Assembly: GCA_023424395.1 (NCBI GenBank)
Contig: JAFADY010000021.1
Span: 1-64,000 of the forward strand
From: Bacteroidota bacterium
Lineage (GTDB): Bacteria; Bacteroidota; Bacteroidia; Bacteroidales; Dysgonomonadaceae
DNA: 64,000 nt
Direction: 5' to 3'
Notes under the pieces: model-generated
The model's input: only the letters and a program-made list of their open reading frames with translations
Database searches by the model: none
Told to the model about the DNA's origin: nothing
In this document: piece by piece, positions 53,539-61,403 of the stretch
How positions within the stretch are numbered: the first letter of the stretch is position 1
Layout of the letters: every line of letters begins with the position of its first letter
Translations under genes and position numbers: made by a program

Positions 53539-54544
53539 AAATAAAACCCTCCTCATAACCGGCGGCACCGGTTCATTCGGCAACGCAGTATTGAAACGGC
53601 TTCTTAACTCGGATATTAAAGAAATCCGAATTTTCAGTCGCGACGAAAAGAAACAAGATGATATGCGTCATCAATTGCAGAGTCCGAAAGTGAAATTTTA
53701 TATCGGAGATGCCCGGGACAAACGCAGCGTAGATGGAGCCATGATAGGCGTAGATTACGTATTTCATGCTGCCGCATTGAAGCAAGTGCCCTCCTGCGAG
53801 TTCTTTCCTATGCAGGCTGTGAGAACAAATGTAATCGGTACGGAGAATGTTTTGGATTCTGCGGTAGAACACGGCGTGAAAAATGTAGTAGTACTTAGTA
53901 CCGACAAAGCTGCTTATCCTATTAATGCAATGGGTATCAGCAAAGCCATGATGGAAAAAGTAGCCATTGCCAAAGGGCGCCAATTAGGCGAAAATGCGGA
54001 AACAACAATATGTTGCACGCGCTACGGAAACGTGATGGCAAGCCGTGGATCGGTTATTCCGCTGTGGATAGAACAAATTAAAGCCGGAAATTCCATCACC
54101 ATCACCGATCCAAAGATGACGCGATATATGATGACGTTGGACGATGCAGTAGACCTGGTGCTGTATGCTTTTAAACATGGAAAAAACGGCGACCTGTTCG
54201 TACAAAAAGCTCCGGCAGCTACTCTGACAGTTTTAGCCGAAGCGCTCAAAGAACTTTATCATGTCGGTAATAAAGTGAAGGTAATAGGCACGCGCCACGG
54301 CGAAAAACTCTATGAAACATTGGTTACGCGCGAAGAAATGTTTAAAGCGGAGGATCTGGGCGGTTATTTTCGTATTCCGGCTGATAGTCGTGATTTAAAT
54401 TACGATAAATATTTTATTGAAGGCGAAGAAGATATGTCGAAAGTCGAAGATTATCATTCACACAACACACAACAATTGAATGTGCAAGAAATGAAACAAC
54501 TTTTGTTGAAACTGGATGTGATAAAAAAGGATTTGAAAAAATGA
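53531..54544 (+). CDS. UDP-GlcNAc 4,6-dehydratase/5-epimerase (FnlA/CapE/WbjB type)
   Basis: First step toward UDP-N-acetyl-L-fucosamine: inverting 4,6-dehydration of UDP-GlcNAc. It is 337 residues in an SDR fold. The NAD motif is LLITGGTGSFGNAVL (7-21), with FHAAALKQVPSCEFFP further along. The active-site region is VVVLSTDKAAYPINAMGISKAMMEK, in two parts, where the usual Tyr-xxx-Lys is replaced by the Met-xxx-Lys form seen in this branch. The ending RDLNYDKYF is typical. The next gene overlaps by 4 bases. The set FnlA-FnlB-FnlC follows in order. Confidence 0.9.
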   Translation: MFKNKTLLITGGTGSFGNAVLKRLLNSDIKEIRIFSRDEKKQDDMRHQLQSPKVKFYIGDARDKRSVDGAMIGVDYVFHAAALKQVPSCEFFPMQAVRTNVIGTENVLDSAVEHGVKNVVVLSTDKAAYPINAMGISKAMMEKVAIAKGRQLGENAETTICCTRYGNVMASRGSVIPLWIEQIKAGNSITITDPKMTRYMMTLDDAVDLVLYAFKHGKNGDLFVQKAPAATLTVLAEALKELYHVGNKVKVIGTRHGEKLYETLVTREEMFKAEDLGGYFRIPADSRDLNYDKYFIEGEEDMSKVEDYHSHNTQQLNVQEMKQLLLKLDVIKKDLKK

Positions 54545-55659
54545 GAATACTTGTAACAGGCGCCAAAGGATTTGTAGGTAAAAATTTAGTTGCAGAACTC
54601 CGCAACCAAAGTTTTACCGAAATAATGGAATTCGATAAAGATACCGATATAACTCTCTTGGACGAATTTGCAAGAGATTGCGATTTTATATTTCATTTAG
54701 CAGGAATAAACCGTCCCGAAAAACAGGAAGATTTCATGACCGGTAATTTTGGTTTCACTTCGGAGTTGTTGAATAAATTAAAAAAACACGACAATAAAGC
54801 GCCTTTGTTAATAAGTTCATCTATTCAGGCTGTACTGGAAAATCCGTACGGACAGAGTAAAAAAGCGGGGGAAGACCTGATATTTGATTACGGGAAAGAA
54901 AATGATGTTCTTGTGTATGTATATCGGCTTCCCAACGTTTTCGGGAAATGGTGCAGGCCGAATTACAACAGCGTCGTAGCAACATTTTGTAACAACATAG
55001 CCAATGACCTGCCTATTCAAGTAAACGACCCGACCGTAGAGATGAAATTGGTGTATATTGATGATGTTATTCAGTCTTTCATTCAAAAACTTAAGAATGA
55101 AAATACAAACACAGCGGAACATGAAACTTTTGAGAACGTAAATCCTGTTCATAAAGTAAAACTGGGTGAAATTGTTGATTTGATCTATTCGTTTAAAGAG
55201 AGCCGAGATACCTTGCAAATTCCTAATTTGAGTGACGCGTTTACTAAAAAACTCTACTCTACTTATTTAAGCTATCTCCCGAAAGATGCGTTTGGTTATC
55301 CGCTAAAAATGAATGTGGATAATCGCGGTTCGTTTACGGAATTTATTAAGTCACCCGACAGAGGACAAGTATCAATCAATATATCCAAACCCGGAATCAC
55401 CAAGGGACAACATTGGCACAACACTAAAAACGAAAAGTTTTTGGTTGTTAGCGGCGAAGGAGTTATCAGGTTTCGCAAAATTGATTCGGAGGAAATCCTC
55501 GAATATTTTGTTTCGGGCGAAAAGTTAGAAGTCATAGATATTCCGGTGGGTTATACGCATAATATAGAAAATCTTGGTAAAACCGATATGGTAACGGTTA
55601 TGTGGGTGAACGAAATTTTCGATAAAGAACATCCCGACACCTATTATTTGGAAGTATAA
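54541..55659 (+). CDS. UDP-2-acetamido-2,6-dideoxyhexulose reductase (FnlB/CapF/WbjC type)
   Basis: Second step toward UDP-L-FucNAc, C3 epimerisation and C4 reduction. It is 372 residues and two-domain. The N-terminal reductase has ILVTGAKGFVGKNLV (3-17) and FHLAGINRPEKQEDF, a CapF hallmark. The C-terminal cupin (about 250-372) reads GSFTEFIKSPDRGQVSIN, then GITKGQHWHNTKNEKFLV with the metal-binding His residues. Both domains are complete. It overlaps the FnlA-like gene by 4 bases. Confidence 0.92.
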   Translation: MRILVTGAKGFVGKNLVAELRNQSFTEIMEFDKDTDITLLDEFARDCDFIFHLAGINRPEKQEDFMTGNFGFTSELLNKLKKHDNKAPLLISSSIQAVLENPYGQSKKAGEDLIFDYGKENDVLVYVYRLPNVFGKWCRPNYNSVVATFCNNIANDLPIQVNDPTVEMKLVYIDDVIQSFIQKLKNENTNTAEHETFENVNPVHKVKLGEIVDLIYSFKESRDTLQIPNLSDAFTKKLYSTYLSYLPKDAFGYPLKMNVDNRGSFTEFIKSPDRGQVSINISKPGITKGQHWHNTKNEKFLVVSGEGVIRFRKIDSEEILEYFVSGEKLEVIDIPVGYTHNIENLGKTDMVTVMWVNEIFDKEHPDTYYLEV

Positions 55660-55679
55660 TCAGAAAGATGGAAAATATA

Positions 55680-56816
55680 AAAATGAAAAAACTAAAAGTT
55701 GTAACAGTTGTCGGCACTCGTCCCGAAATAATTCGTTTGGCTTGTGTTTTGCAGAAACTTGATAGTAGCGAAGCTGTTGATCATGTTTTGGTGCATACCG
55801 GGCAAAATTACGATTATGAATTGAATGAGGTGTTTTTTGAAGACCTCGGTTTACGTAAACCCGATCATTTTCTAAATGCCGCAGGTAAAAATGCCACGGA
55901 AACCGCCGGACAGATTCTTATCAATATTGATCCGGTATTGGAAAAAGAAAAACCGGATGCTTTTTTGGTGTTGGGCGATACTAATTCCTGTCTTTGCGCC
56001 ATTGCCGCCAAAAAACGCCACATTTCCATCTTTCACATGGAAGCCGGAAACCGGTGTTTCGACCAGCGCGTACCCGAAGAAAGCAACCGCAAAATTGTTG
56101 ACCATACGGCCGACATCAACCTCACTTACAGCGACATTGCCCGCGAGTATCTTCTTGCCGAAGGACTTCGCCCCGACCGCATTATAAAAACCGGAAGCCC
56201 GATGTATGAAGTGCTGATGCAATATCTGCCGAAAATAGAAAAATCGACTATTTTGGAACAGCTCAACTTGCAGAAAGGAAAATATTTTGTAGTTTCGGCG
56301 CATCGGGAAGAAAACATCAATTCTGAAAAGAATTTCAATAATTTAGTGAAAATACTAAACGATATTGCGGAGAAATACAACTATCCGATTATTGTATCTA
56401 CCCATCCACGTACTCGCAAAATGATAGAAAAGAAAGGGATTCAGTTCCATAAAAACATACAATTGATGAGGCCTTTGGGTTTGAGTGACTACAATAAATT
56501 ACAAATAAATGCGTTTACTGTATTATCAGATAGTGGTACTATTTCAGAAGAAAGTTCAATACTTAATTTTCGCGCATTAAACATTCGCGAAGCCCATGAA
56601 CGCCCCGAAGCCATGGAAGAAGCTTCGGTAATGATGGTGGGATTAAACCCTGAACGTGTGATGCAAGGATTGGTTCAATTGCAATATCAGAAAATCGGGG
56701 AGGAACGTAATTTTCTTCCGGTAAACGATTACAATATACCCAATGTAAGCGACAAAGTAGTGCGCATTATTATTTCTTACACCGATTACATAAAACGTAT
56801 TGTTTGGGGAGAATAA
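55680..56816 (+). CDS. UDP-N-acetylglucosamine 2-epimerase family (FnlC/CapG/WbjD type)
   Basis: Third step: C2 epimerisation giving UDP-L-FucNAc. The WecB-like protein has about 378 residues from the second Met (MKKLKVVTVVGTRPEIIRL); an earlier ATG at 55668 would add four residues. Motifs are VGTRPEIIRLACVL, HTGQNYDYELNEVFF, FHMEAGNRCFDQRVPEE and SDSGTISEES, all family landmarks. Position after FnlA- and FnlB-type genes decides for L-FucNAc rather than ManNAc. The transferase gene follows after 3 bases. Confidence 0.9.
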   Translation, partial: KMKKLKVVTVVGTRPEIIRLACVLQKLDSSEAVDHVLVHTGQNYDYELNEVFFEDLGLRKPDHFLNAAGKNATETAGQILINIDPVLEKEKPDAFLVLGDTNSCLCAIAAKKRHISIFHMEAGNRCFDQRVPEESNRKIVDHTADINLTYSDIAREYLLAEGLRPDRIIKTGSPMYEVLMQYLPKIEKSTILEQLNLQKGKYFVVSAHREENINSEKNFNNLVKILNDIAEKYNYPIIVSTHPRTRKMIEKKGIQFHKNIQLMRPLGLSDYNKLQINAFTVLSDSGTISEESSILNFRALNIREAHERPEAMEEASVMMVGLNPERVMQGLVQLQYQKIGEERNFLPVNDYNIPNVSDKVVRIIISYTDYIKRIVWGE

Positions 56817-56819
56817 TAT

Positions 56820-58037
56820 ATGAATATTTTATTTCTAACGTTAGTTGAAATTAACTCTTTTGATGAAAGAGGAATATATCAAGATCTGCTTCGGAAATTC
56901 ATTAAAGAAGGACATCATATATCCGTTGTAACTGCTGCAGAAAGACGAGAACAAATTAAGACTAACCTACAAACTTTCAATAACAATTACATACTACAAG
57001 TAAAAACCCTAAACATTCAGAAAACCAATATTTTAGAGAAAGGATTAGGAACACTGATCATTGAAAAACAATTTCTGAACGCCATTAAAAAATATTTGCC
57101 GCATACAAAGTTCGATTTAATTCTTTATTCAACTCCACCTATAACTTTCGTTAAAGTTATCTCTTTTATAAAAAAGAGAGACCAGGCAAAATCGTATTTA
57201 TTACTCAAAGACATATTTCCTCAAAATGCCGTTGACATTGGTTTGATGAAAAAGGGAAGCTTTATACATCGATTCTTTAGAAAAAAAGAGAAAAGTTTGT
57301 ATGCAGTTTCTGACTTTATTGGCTGCATGTCTCCAAAAAATGTAGAATACTTACAAAAAAATAACCCTGAGTTAAAGAATAAAATTATTGATGTATGTCC
57401 GAATTCAATAGAATTAATAAATAAAGAAAATACTACTGTTCTGGAAAAAGAGACCATCCGGGAAAAATATAACATTCCTTTAAAATCAAGTGTTTTTGTT
57501 TACGGAGGAAATTTAGGCAAACCGCAGGGTTTGGAATTCTTGCTTGAAGTGTTGAAAAGCAACAACAATAAAACCGATCGCTATTTTCTAATAGTAGGAT
57601 CAGGAACAGAATATTCAAAAATAAGAAACTGGTTTGATATAAATACACCGCTGAATGCAAAATTAATTCCTTATTTACCTAAAAACGGTTATCGTAATCT
57701 TGTTAAATCATCGGATGTTGGATTAATTTTTTTATCGAAAAAATTTACTACACCCAATTATCCTTCACGTATTTTAGATTATTTAGAAAACAAAATGCCT
57801 GTATTGATCGCAACAGACGTTAATACCGATATCGGGCCGATTGCACAAGTGAATAAATATGGCTTTTGGACCTTAAATGGAAACCTGAATGAATTTAATC
57901 AGTTTATTGATAAGTTTTGCAATGACAAAGATCTAGTGGAAGAAATGGGCGACAATGGATACGAATTTCTTCAACAGAATTATACGGTTGAAAAGGCATA
58001 TCAAATTATTATGAAGAACTTCAAGGTTGATGTATAA
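56820..58037 (+). CDS. WbuB-like glycosyltransferase, putative L-FucNAc transferase
   Basis: A 405-residue GT4-type transferase. The start MNILFLTLVEINSFDERGIY and the blocks SYLLLKDIFPQNAVDIGLMK, then VCPNSIELIN, and finally VFVYGGNLGKPQGLEFLLEV match WbuB-type enzymes that stand directly behind fnlA-fnlB-fnlC in O-antigen loci. The donor is therefore probably UDP-L-FucNAc, an inference from order and similarity. It overlaps the sugar-transferase gene by 11 bases. More AT-rich than the three genes before it. Confidence 0.87.
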   Translation: MNILFLTLVEINSFDERGIYQDLLRKFIKEGHHISVVTAAERREQIKTNLQTFNNNYILQVKTLNIQKTNILEKGLGTLIIEKQFLNAIKKYLPHTKFDLILYSTPPITFVKVISFIKKRDQAKSYLLLKDIFPQNAVDIGLMKKGSFIHRFFRKKEKSLYAVSDFIGCMSPKNVEYLQKNNPELKNKIIDVCPNSIELINKENTTVLEKETIREKYNIPLKSSVFVYGGNLGKPQGLEFLLEVLKSNNNKTDRYFLIVGSGTEYSKIRNWFDINTPLNAKLIPYLPKNGYRNLVKSSDVGLIFLSKKFTTPNYPSRILDYLENKMPVLIATDVNTDIGPIAQVNKYGFWTLNGNLNEFNQFIDKFCNDKDLVEEMGDNGYEFLQQNYTVEKAYQIIMKNFKVDV

Positions 58038-58638
58038 AAACTTTTTTAAACGTTTTTTTGATTTTATAATCTCTCTGATTGTATTTATCCTAATCAGCCC
58101 TGTATTTTTTCTTTTATGGGTCTGGTTAACTATGACCAATAAAGGCGCAGGAGCATTTTTCAGACAATTACGCCCAGGGAAAAACGAAAAAATTTTTAAA
58201 GTCATCAAATTCAAAACGATGACGGATGAAAGAGATTCTGAAGGGAATTTACTTCCCGATGCCGAACGTCTGACAAAAATAGGTAAATTTGTACGCTCAA
58301 CTTCGTTGGACGAAATTCCACAATTAATAAACGTAATAAAGGGAGATATGTCATTAATAGGACCTCGCCCACTTCTTATACAATATATTCCGCTTTACAA
58401 CGATGTACAGAGACGCCGCCACAAAGTGCGCCCCGGCATAACCGGTTGGGCGCAAATAAATGGACGAAACGCAATTAGCTGGGAGCAGAAGTTCGACTAC
58501 GATGTATGGTACGTAGACAATATTTCTTTATCTTTAGATATTAAAATCTTTTTGAAAACACTAAAAAAGATCTTTAAAAGAGAAGGCATTAGTTCCGGTA
58601 CAAGTGTAACGATGGAGGCGTTTAAAGGGACAGAATAA
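58027..58638 (+). CDS. Initiating phosphoglycosyl transferase (PglC-like)
   Basis: Transfers the first sugar phosphate to undecaprenyl phosphate, starting the repeat unit. It is 203 residues, the short monotopic type. One N-terminal re-entrant membrane helix (FFDFIISLIVFILISPVFFLLW, about 10-31) is followed by the catalytic core. The core shows KVIKFKTMTDERDSEG (Asp-Glu pair), then RSTSLDEIPQLINVIKGDMS, IGPRP, and RPGITGWAQINGRN, all typical. The second codon is also ATG, so the start could be three bases later. Followed by PglD- and PglE-like genes. The sugar donor is not certain. Confidence 0.92.
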   Translation: MMYKNFFKRFFDFIISLIVFILISPVFFLLWVWLTMTNKGAGAFFRQLRPGKNEKIFKVIKFKTMTDERDSEGNLLPDAERLTKIGKFVRSTSLDEIPQLINVIKGDMSLIGPRPLLIQYIPLYNDVQRRRHKVRPGITGWAQINGRNAISWEQKFDYDVWYVDNISLSLDIKIFLKTLKKIFKREGISSGTSVTMEAFKGTE

Positions 58639-58698
58639 AAGTGTAATGTAAAATGTAAGGAATCATTGAAGAGATAAACTCAAAATAAAAATTAGATA

Positions 58699-59343
58699 AT
58701 GAAAAAAATAGCAATTTACGGAGCAGGAGGATTTGGACGAGAAGTTGAGTTCTTAATTCAGGATATAAATAAAATGACTCCTCAATATGAGTTTATCGGT
58801 TATTTTGATGATGGTAAGACCAAAGGAGAGATTATTAACTCTTATCCTATATTAGGAGGAATAGAGGAATTAAATGCTTTTGAAGAAGAACTATGCTTAG
58901 CTATTGCTATTGCCAATCCACCAACAAAAAGAAAAATCATTGAAAATATTGTAAATAATAAGGTTTCTTTTCCTTCGTTAATACATCCATCTGTTTTGAT
59001 TGGCAAAAAAGAGGTTACTTCAATTGGTGAAGGTTGTATTATATGTGCAGGTGTAATGATCACGGTAAATATAGAATTAAAAAACTTCATAATACTTAAC
59101 CTTGCTTGTACGGTTGGACATGACACCATTATCGAAGATTATTGTTCATTTATGCCCACAGTTAATATATCAGGAGAGGTGAAAATTGGAAAAGAAGTTT
59201 ATGTAGGTACGGGGGTTAAAATTATAAACCAAGTCGAAATTGGTGAAAAGACAATAGTAGGAGCAGGAGCTGTAGTTACCACATCTCTTCCGGCAAATTG
59301 TACTGCCGTAGGCATACCGGCTAAAGCAATAAAATTTCATTGA
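58699..59343 (+). CDS. Sugar O/N-acetyltransferase, PglD-like
   Basis: A 214-residue acetyltransferase of the PglD family. An N-terminal Rossmann-like domain (KKIAIYGAGGFGREVEFLIQ) binds the UDP-sugar. A C-terminal left-handed beta-helix with hexapeptide repeats (IGKEVYVGTGVKIINQVEIG, then TIVGAGAVVTTSL) binds acetyl-CoA. The catalytic His is expected in TVGHDTIIEDYC. In the bacillosamine pathway this enzyme acetylates a UDP-4-amino sugar made by an aminotransferase, as encoded next. Its stop overlaps the aminotransferase region by 4 bases if the upstream in-frame start is used. Confidence 0.9.
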   Translation: MKKIAIYGAGGFGREVEFLIQDINKMTPQYEFIGYFDDGKTKGEIINSYPILGGIEELNAFEEELCLAIAIANPPTKRKIIENIVNNKVSFPSLIHPSVLIGKKEVTSIGEGCIICAGVMITVNIELKNFIILNLACTVGHDTIIEDYCSFMPTVNISGEVKIGKEVYVGTGVKIINQVEIGEKTIVGAGAVVTTSLPANCTAVGIPAKAIKFH

Positions 59344-59357
59344 TTAAAAGATTATTT

Positions 59358-60494
59358 ATGCAAAAAAAAATATGGCTCTCGCTCGCTCATATGGGGGGAC
59401 ATGAGCAGAAATTTATCCAAGAAGCCTTTGATACCAACTGGGTAGTTCCTTTAGGGCCTAATGTAAATGGTTTTGAGCAAGATTTACAAGAATACTTGGA
59501 AAAAGATGTTCATGTTGTGGCTCTTAGCTCCGGAACCGCTGCCATTCATTTGGCGCTGGTGCAATTGGGAGTAGAAAGAGACGACGAAGTGATTTGCCAG
59601 AGTTTCACCTTTGCCGCATCAGCGAATCCTATAACATATTTAGGGGCAAAACCTATCTTTGTAGGCAGTGAAGAAGATACATGGAATATGTCGCCCGTTT
59701 ATTTGAGAGAAGCAATAGAAGACCGGATTACAAAGACAGGTAGAAAACCCAAAGCAATAATTCCCGTACATTTATACGGCATGCCTGCTAAAATGGATGA
59801 AATTACGGCAATTGCGCAAGAATATGAAATTCCTGTTTTTGAAGATGCCGCTGAAGCTCTGGGCTCTGAATACAAAGGCAGAAAGTGCGGTACGTTTGGA
59901 GAATTCGCTTGCTTGTCTTTCAACGGGAACAAAATGATCACGACTTCGGGTGGAGGCGCTTTAGTATGCCGTTCCCAAAAAGAAGCACAAAAAACCATGT
60001 TTTATGCCACACAAGCTCGAGACGAAGCTCCTCATTACCAACATTCGAAAATAGGCTATAATTACCGTATGAGTAATATTTGTGCAGGTATTGGACGCGG
60101 CCAAATGCAGGTGCTTGATGAACACGTAGCACGTAGGCGAGAGATTCATGCTATTTATAAAAAAGTATTGAGCAGATTAAAAGGAATTACTCTTTTTGAT
60201 AATCCTTCTTCAGATTTTGATTCAAATCATTGGCTTACATGCATTGAAGTTGACCCAAAAGTTGCCGGTTTTTCACGGGAAGACATTCGTTTGAAAATGG
60301 AAGAAAATAACATTGAAACCCGCCCTTTGTGGAAACCCATGCACCTGCAACCTGTTTTTTCCAATTCATCCTATTACGGAAATAATACAGAATCTCAACT
60401 ATTTAATCAAGGGCTTTGTTTACCATCGGGCTCCTCATTATCTAACGAAGATATATATATTGTTTGTAAGGTAATTGAAAACATGAGTCAATGA
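59358..60494 (+). CDS. DegT/DnrJ/EryC1/StrS-type sugar aminotransferase, PglE-like
   Basis: PLP enzyme that puts an amino group on C4 of a UDP-4-keto sugar. It is 378 residues from ATG 59358 (MQKKIWLSLAHMGG); an in-frame TTG at 59340 would add six residues. Features are VVALSSGTAAIHLALVQLGV, then VFEDAAEALGSEYKGRKCG. The PLP lysine lies in FNGNKMITTSGGGALV, and IGYNYRMSNICAGIGRGQM is seen further along. All family residues seem present. With PglC- and PglD-like neighbours it suggests a di-N-acetylated amino sugar, though the matching retaining dehydratase is not here. Confidence 0.92.
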   Translation: MQKKIWLSLAHMGGHEQKFIQEAFDTNWVVPLGPNVNGFEQDLQEYLEKDVHVVALSSGTAAIHLALVQLGVERDDEVICQSFTFAASANPITYLGAKPIFVGSEEDTWNMSPVYLREAIEDRITKTGRKPKAIIPVHLYGMPAKMDEITAIAQEYEIPVFEDAAEALGSEYKGRKCGTFGEFACLSFNGNKMITTSGGGALVCRSQKEAQKTMFYATQARDEAPHYQHSKIGYNYRMSNICAGIGRGQMQVLDEHVARRREIHAIYKKVLSRLKGITLFDNPSSDFDSNHWLTCIEVDPKVAGFSREDIRLKMEENNIETRPLWKPMHLQPVFSNSSYYGNNTESQLFNQGLCLPSGSSLSNEDIYIVCKVIENMSQ

Positions 60495-60604
60495 TAATTC
60501 TATTGTTCCTTTATCAAATAAATCCGAAAAAATTACACTAAAAACCCTTCTGAAACGTTCTTAAAGAAAATTTACTATTTTTATTTTGTTTGAAAAAATT
60601 GATT

Positions 60605-61399
60605 ATGAATAAAACGCTCTACGCTTTTTTTATTTTTATTATCCTAATAAATATAACGGGATGCAAGGCGCCCCAGAATATTGCTTACTTGCAAAATTCC
60701 GATAGTCTATCTGAAGATTACATTAACCAAAATGCTTACCTATACGACGCTAGGATAATGCCGAAGGATTTATTGTCGATTACTGTAAATACAACCGACC
60801 CGGGTGCCTCATATCTTTTCAATTTAACAACACCGGTAGCAACCACAGGCATTACAACAATTTCACAACCTGTGTTGCAAACGTATTTGGTAGATAATAA
60901 CGGCCAAATTAATTTTCCGGTATTAGGTATGATCACCTTAAAAGGTTTGACAAAAAGAGAAACCGAAAATAAAATAAAAGAGCTTTTAAAAACTTATTTG
61001 AAAGAAGACCCTATCGTTACCGTAAATTTTCAAAATTATAAAATATCTGTTCTGGGTGAAGTGAGAAGTCCTCGTACATTTACAATTGCCAATGAAAAAA
61101 TCAATATTTTTGAGGCATTAGCCATGGCGGGCGATCTTACTATCTACGGAAAAAGAGAAAATGTAAAGATCATAAGAGAGGATATGAATGGAAAAAAAAC
61201 CATTATTCCCATAAATTTAAATGACGCTAACCTTATATTTTCGCCTAATTATTACTTACAACAAAACGACATTTTATATGTGGAGCCCAATGCAGTTGTA
61301 GCAGAAAATGCAAGAATTGGACCTATTACCAACTTGTGGATATCGGCCGCATCAATCCTTCTATCTGTTGCCAGCCTAGTAGTAATTATTTTAAAGTAA
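60605..61399 (+). CDS. Wza-like polysaccharide export lipoprotein
   Basis: Outer-membrane export channel subunit of 264 residues. The signal peptide ends at a lipobox (NITGC), followed by KAPQNIAYLQNSDSL. The Poly_export domain has RIMPKDLLSITVNTTDPGAS, and the SLBB domain has YKISVLGEVRSPRTFTIANE. A C-terminal hydrophobic helix (NLWISAASILLSVASLVVIIL) can cross the outer membrane. I chose ATG 60605 over a TTG at 60590, as the ATG begins the signal peptide. The Wzc-like kinase starts 4 bases after the stop. Confidence 0.92.
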   Translation: MNKTLYAFFIFIILINITGCKAPQNIAYLQNSDSLSEDYINQNAYLYDARIMPKDLLSITVNTTDPGASYLFNLTTPVATTGITTISQPVLQTYLVDNNGQINFPVLGMITLKGLTKRETENKIKELLKTYLKEDPIVTVNFQNYKISVLGEVRSPRTFTIANEKINIFEALAMAGDLTIYGKRENVKIIREDMNGKKTIIPINLNDANLIFSPNYYLQQNDILYVEPNAVVAENARIGPITNLWISAASILLSVASLVVIILK

Positions 61400-61403
61400 A
61401 AAA

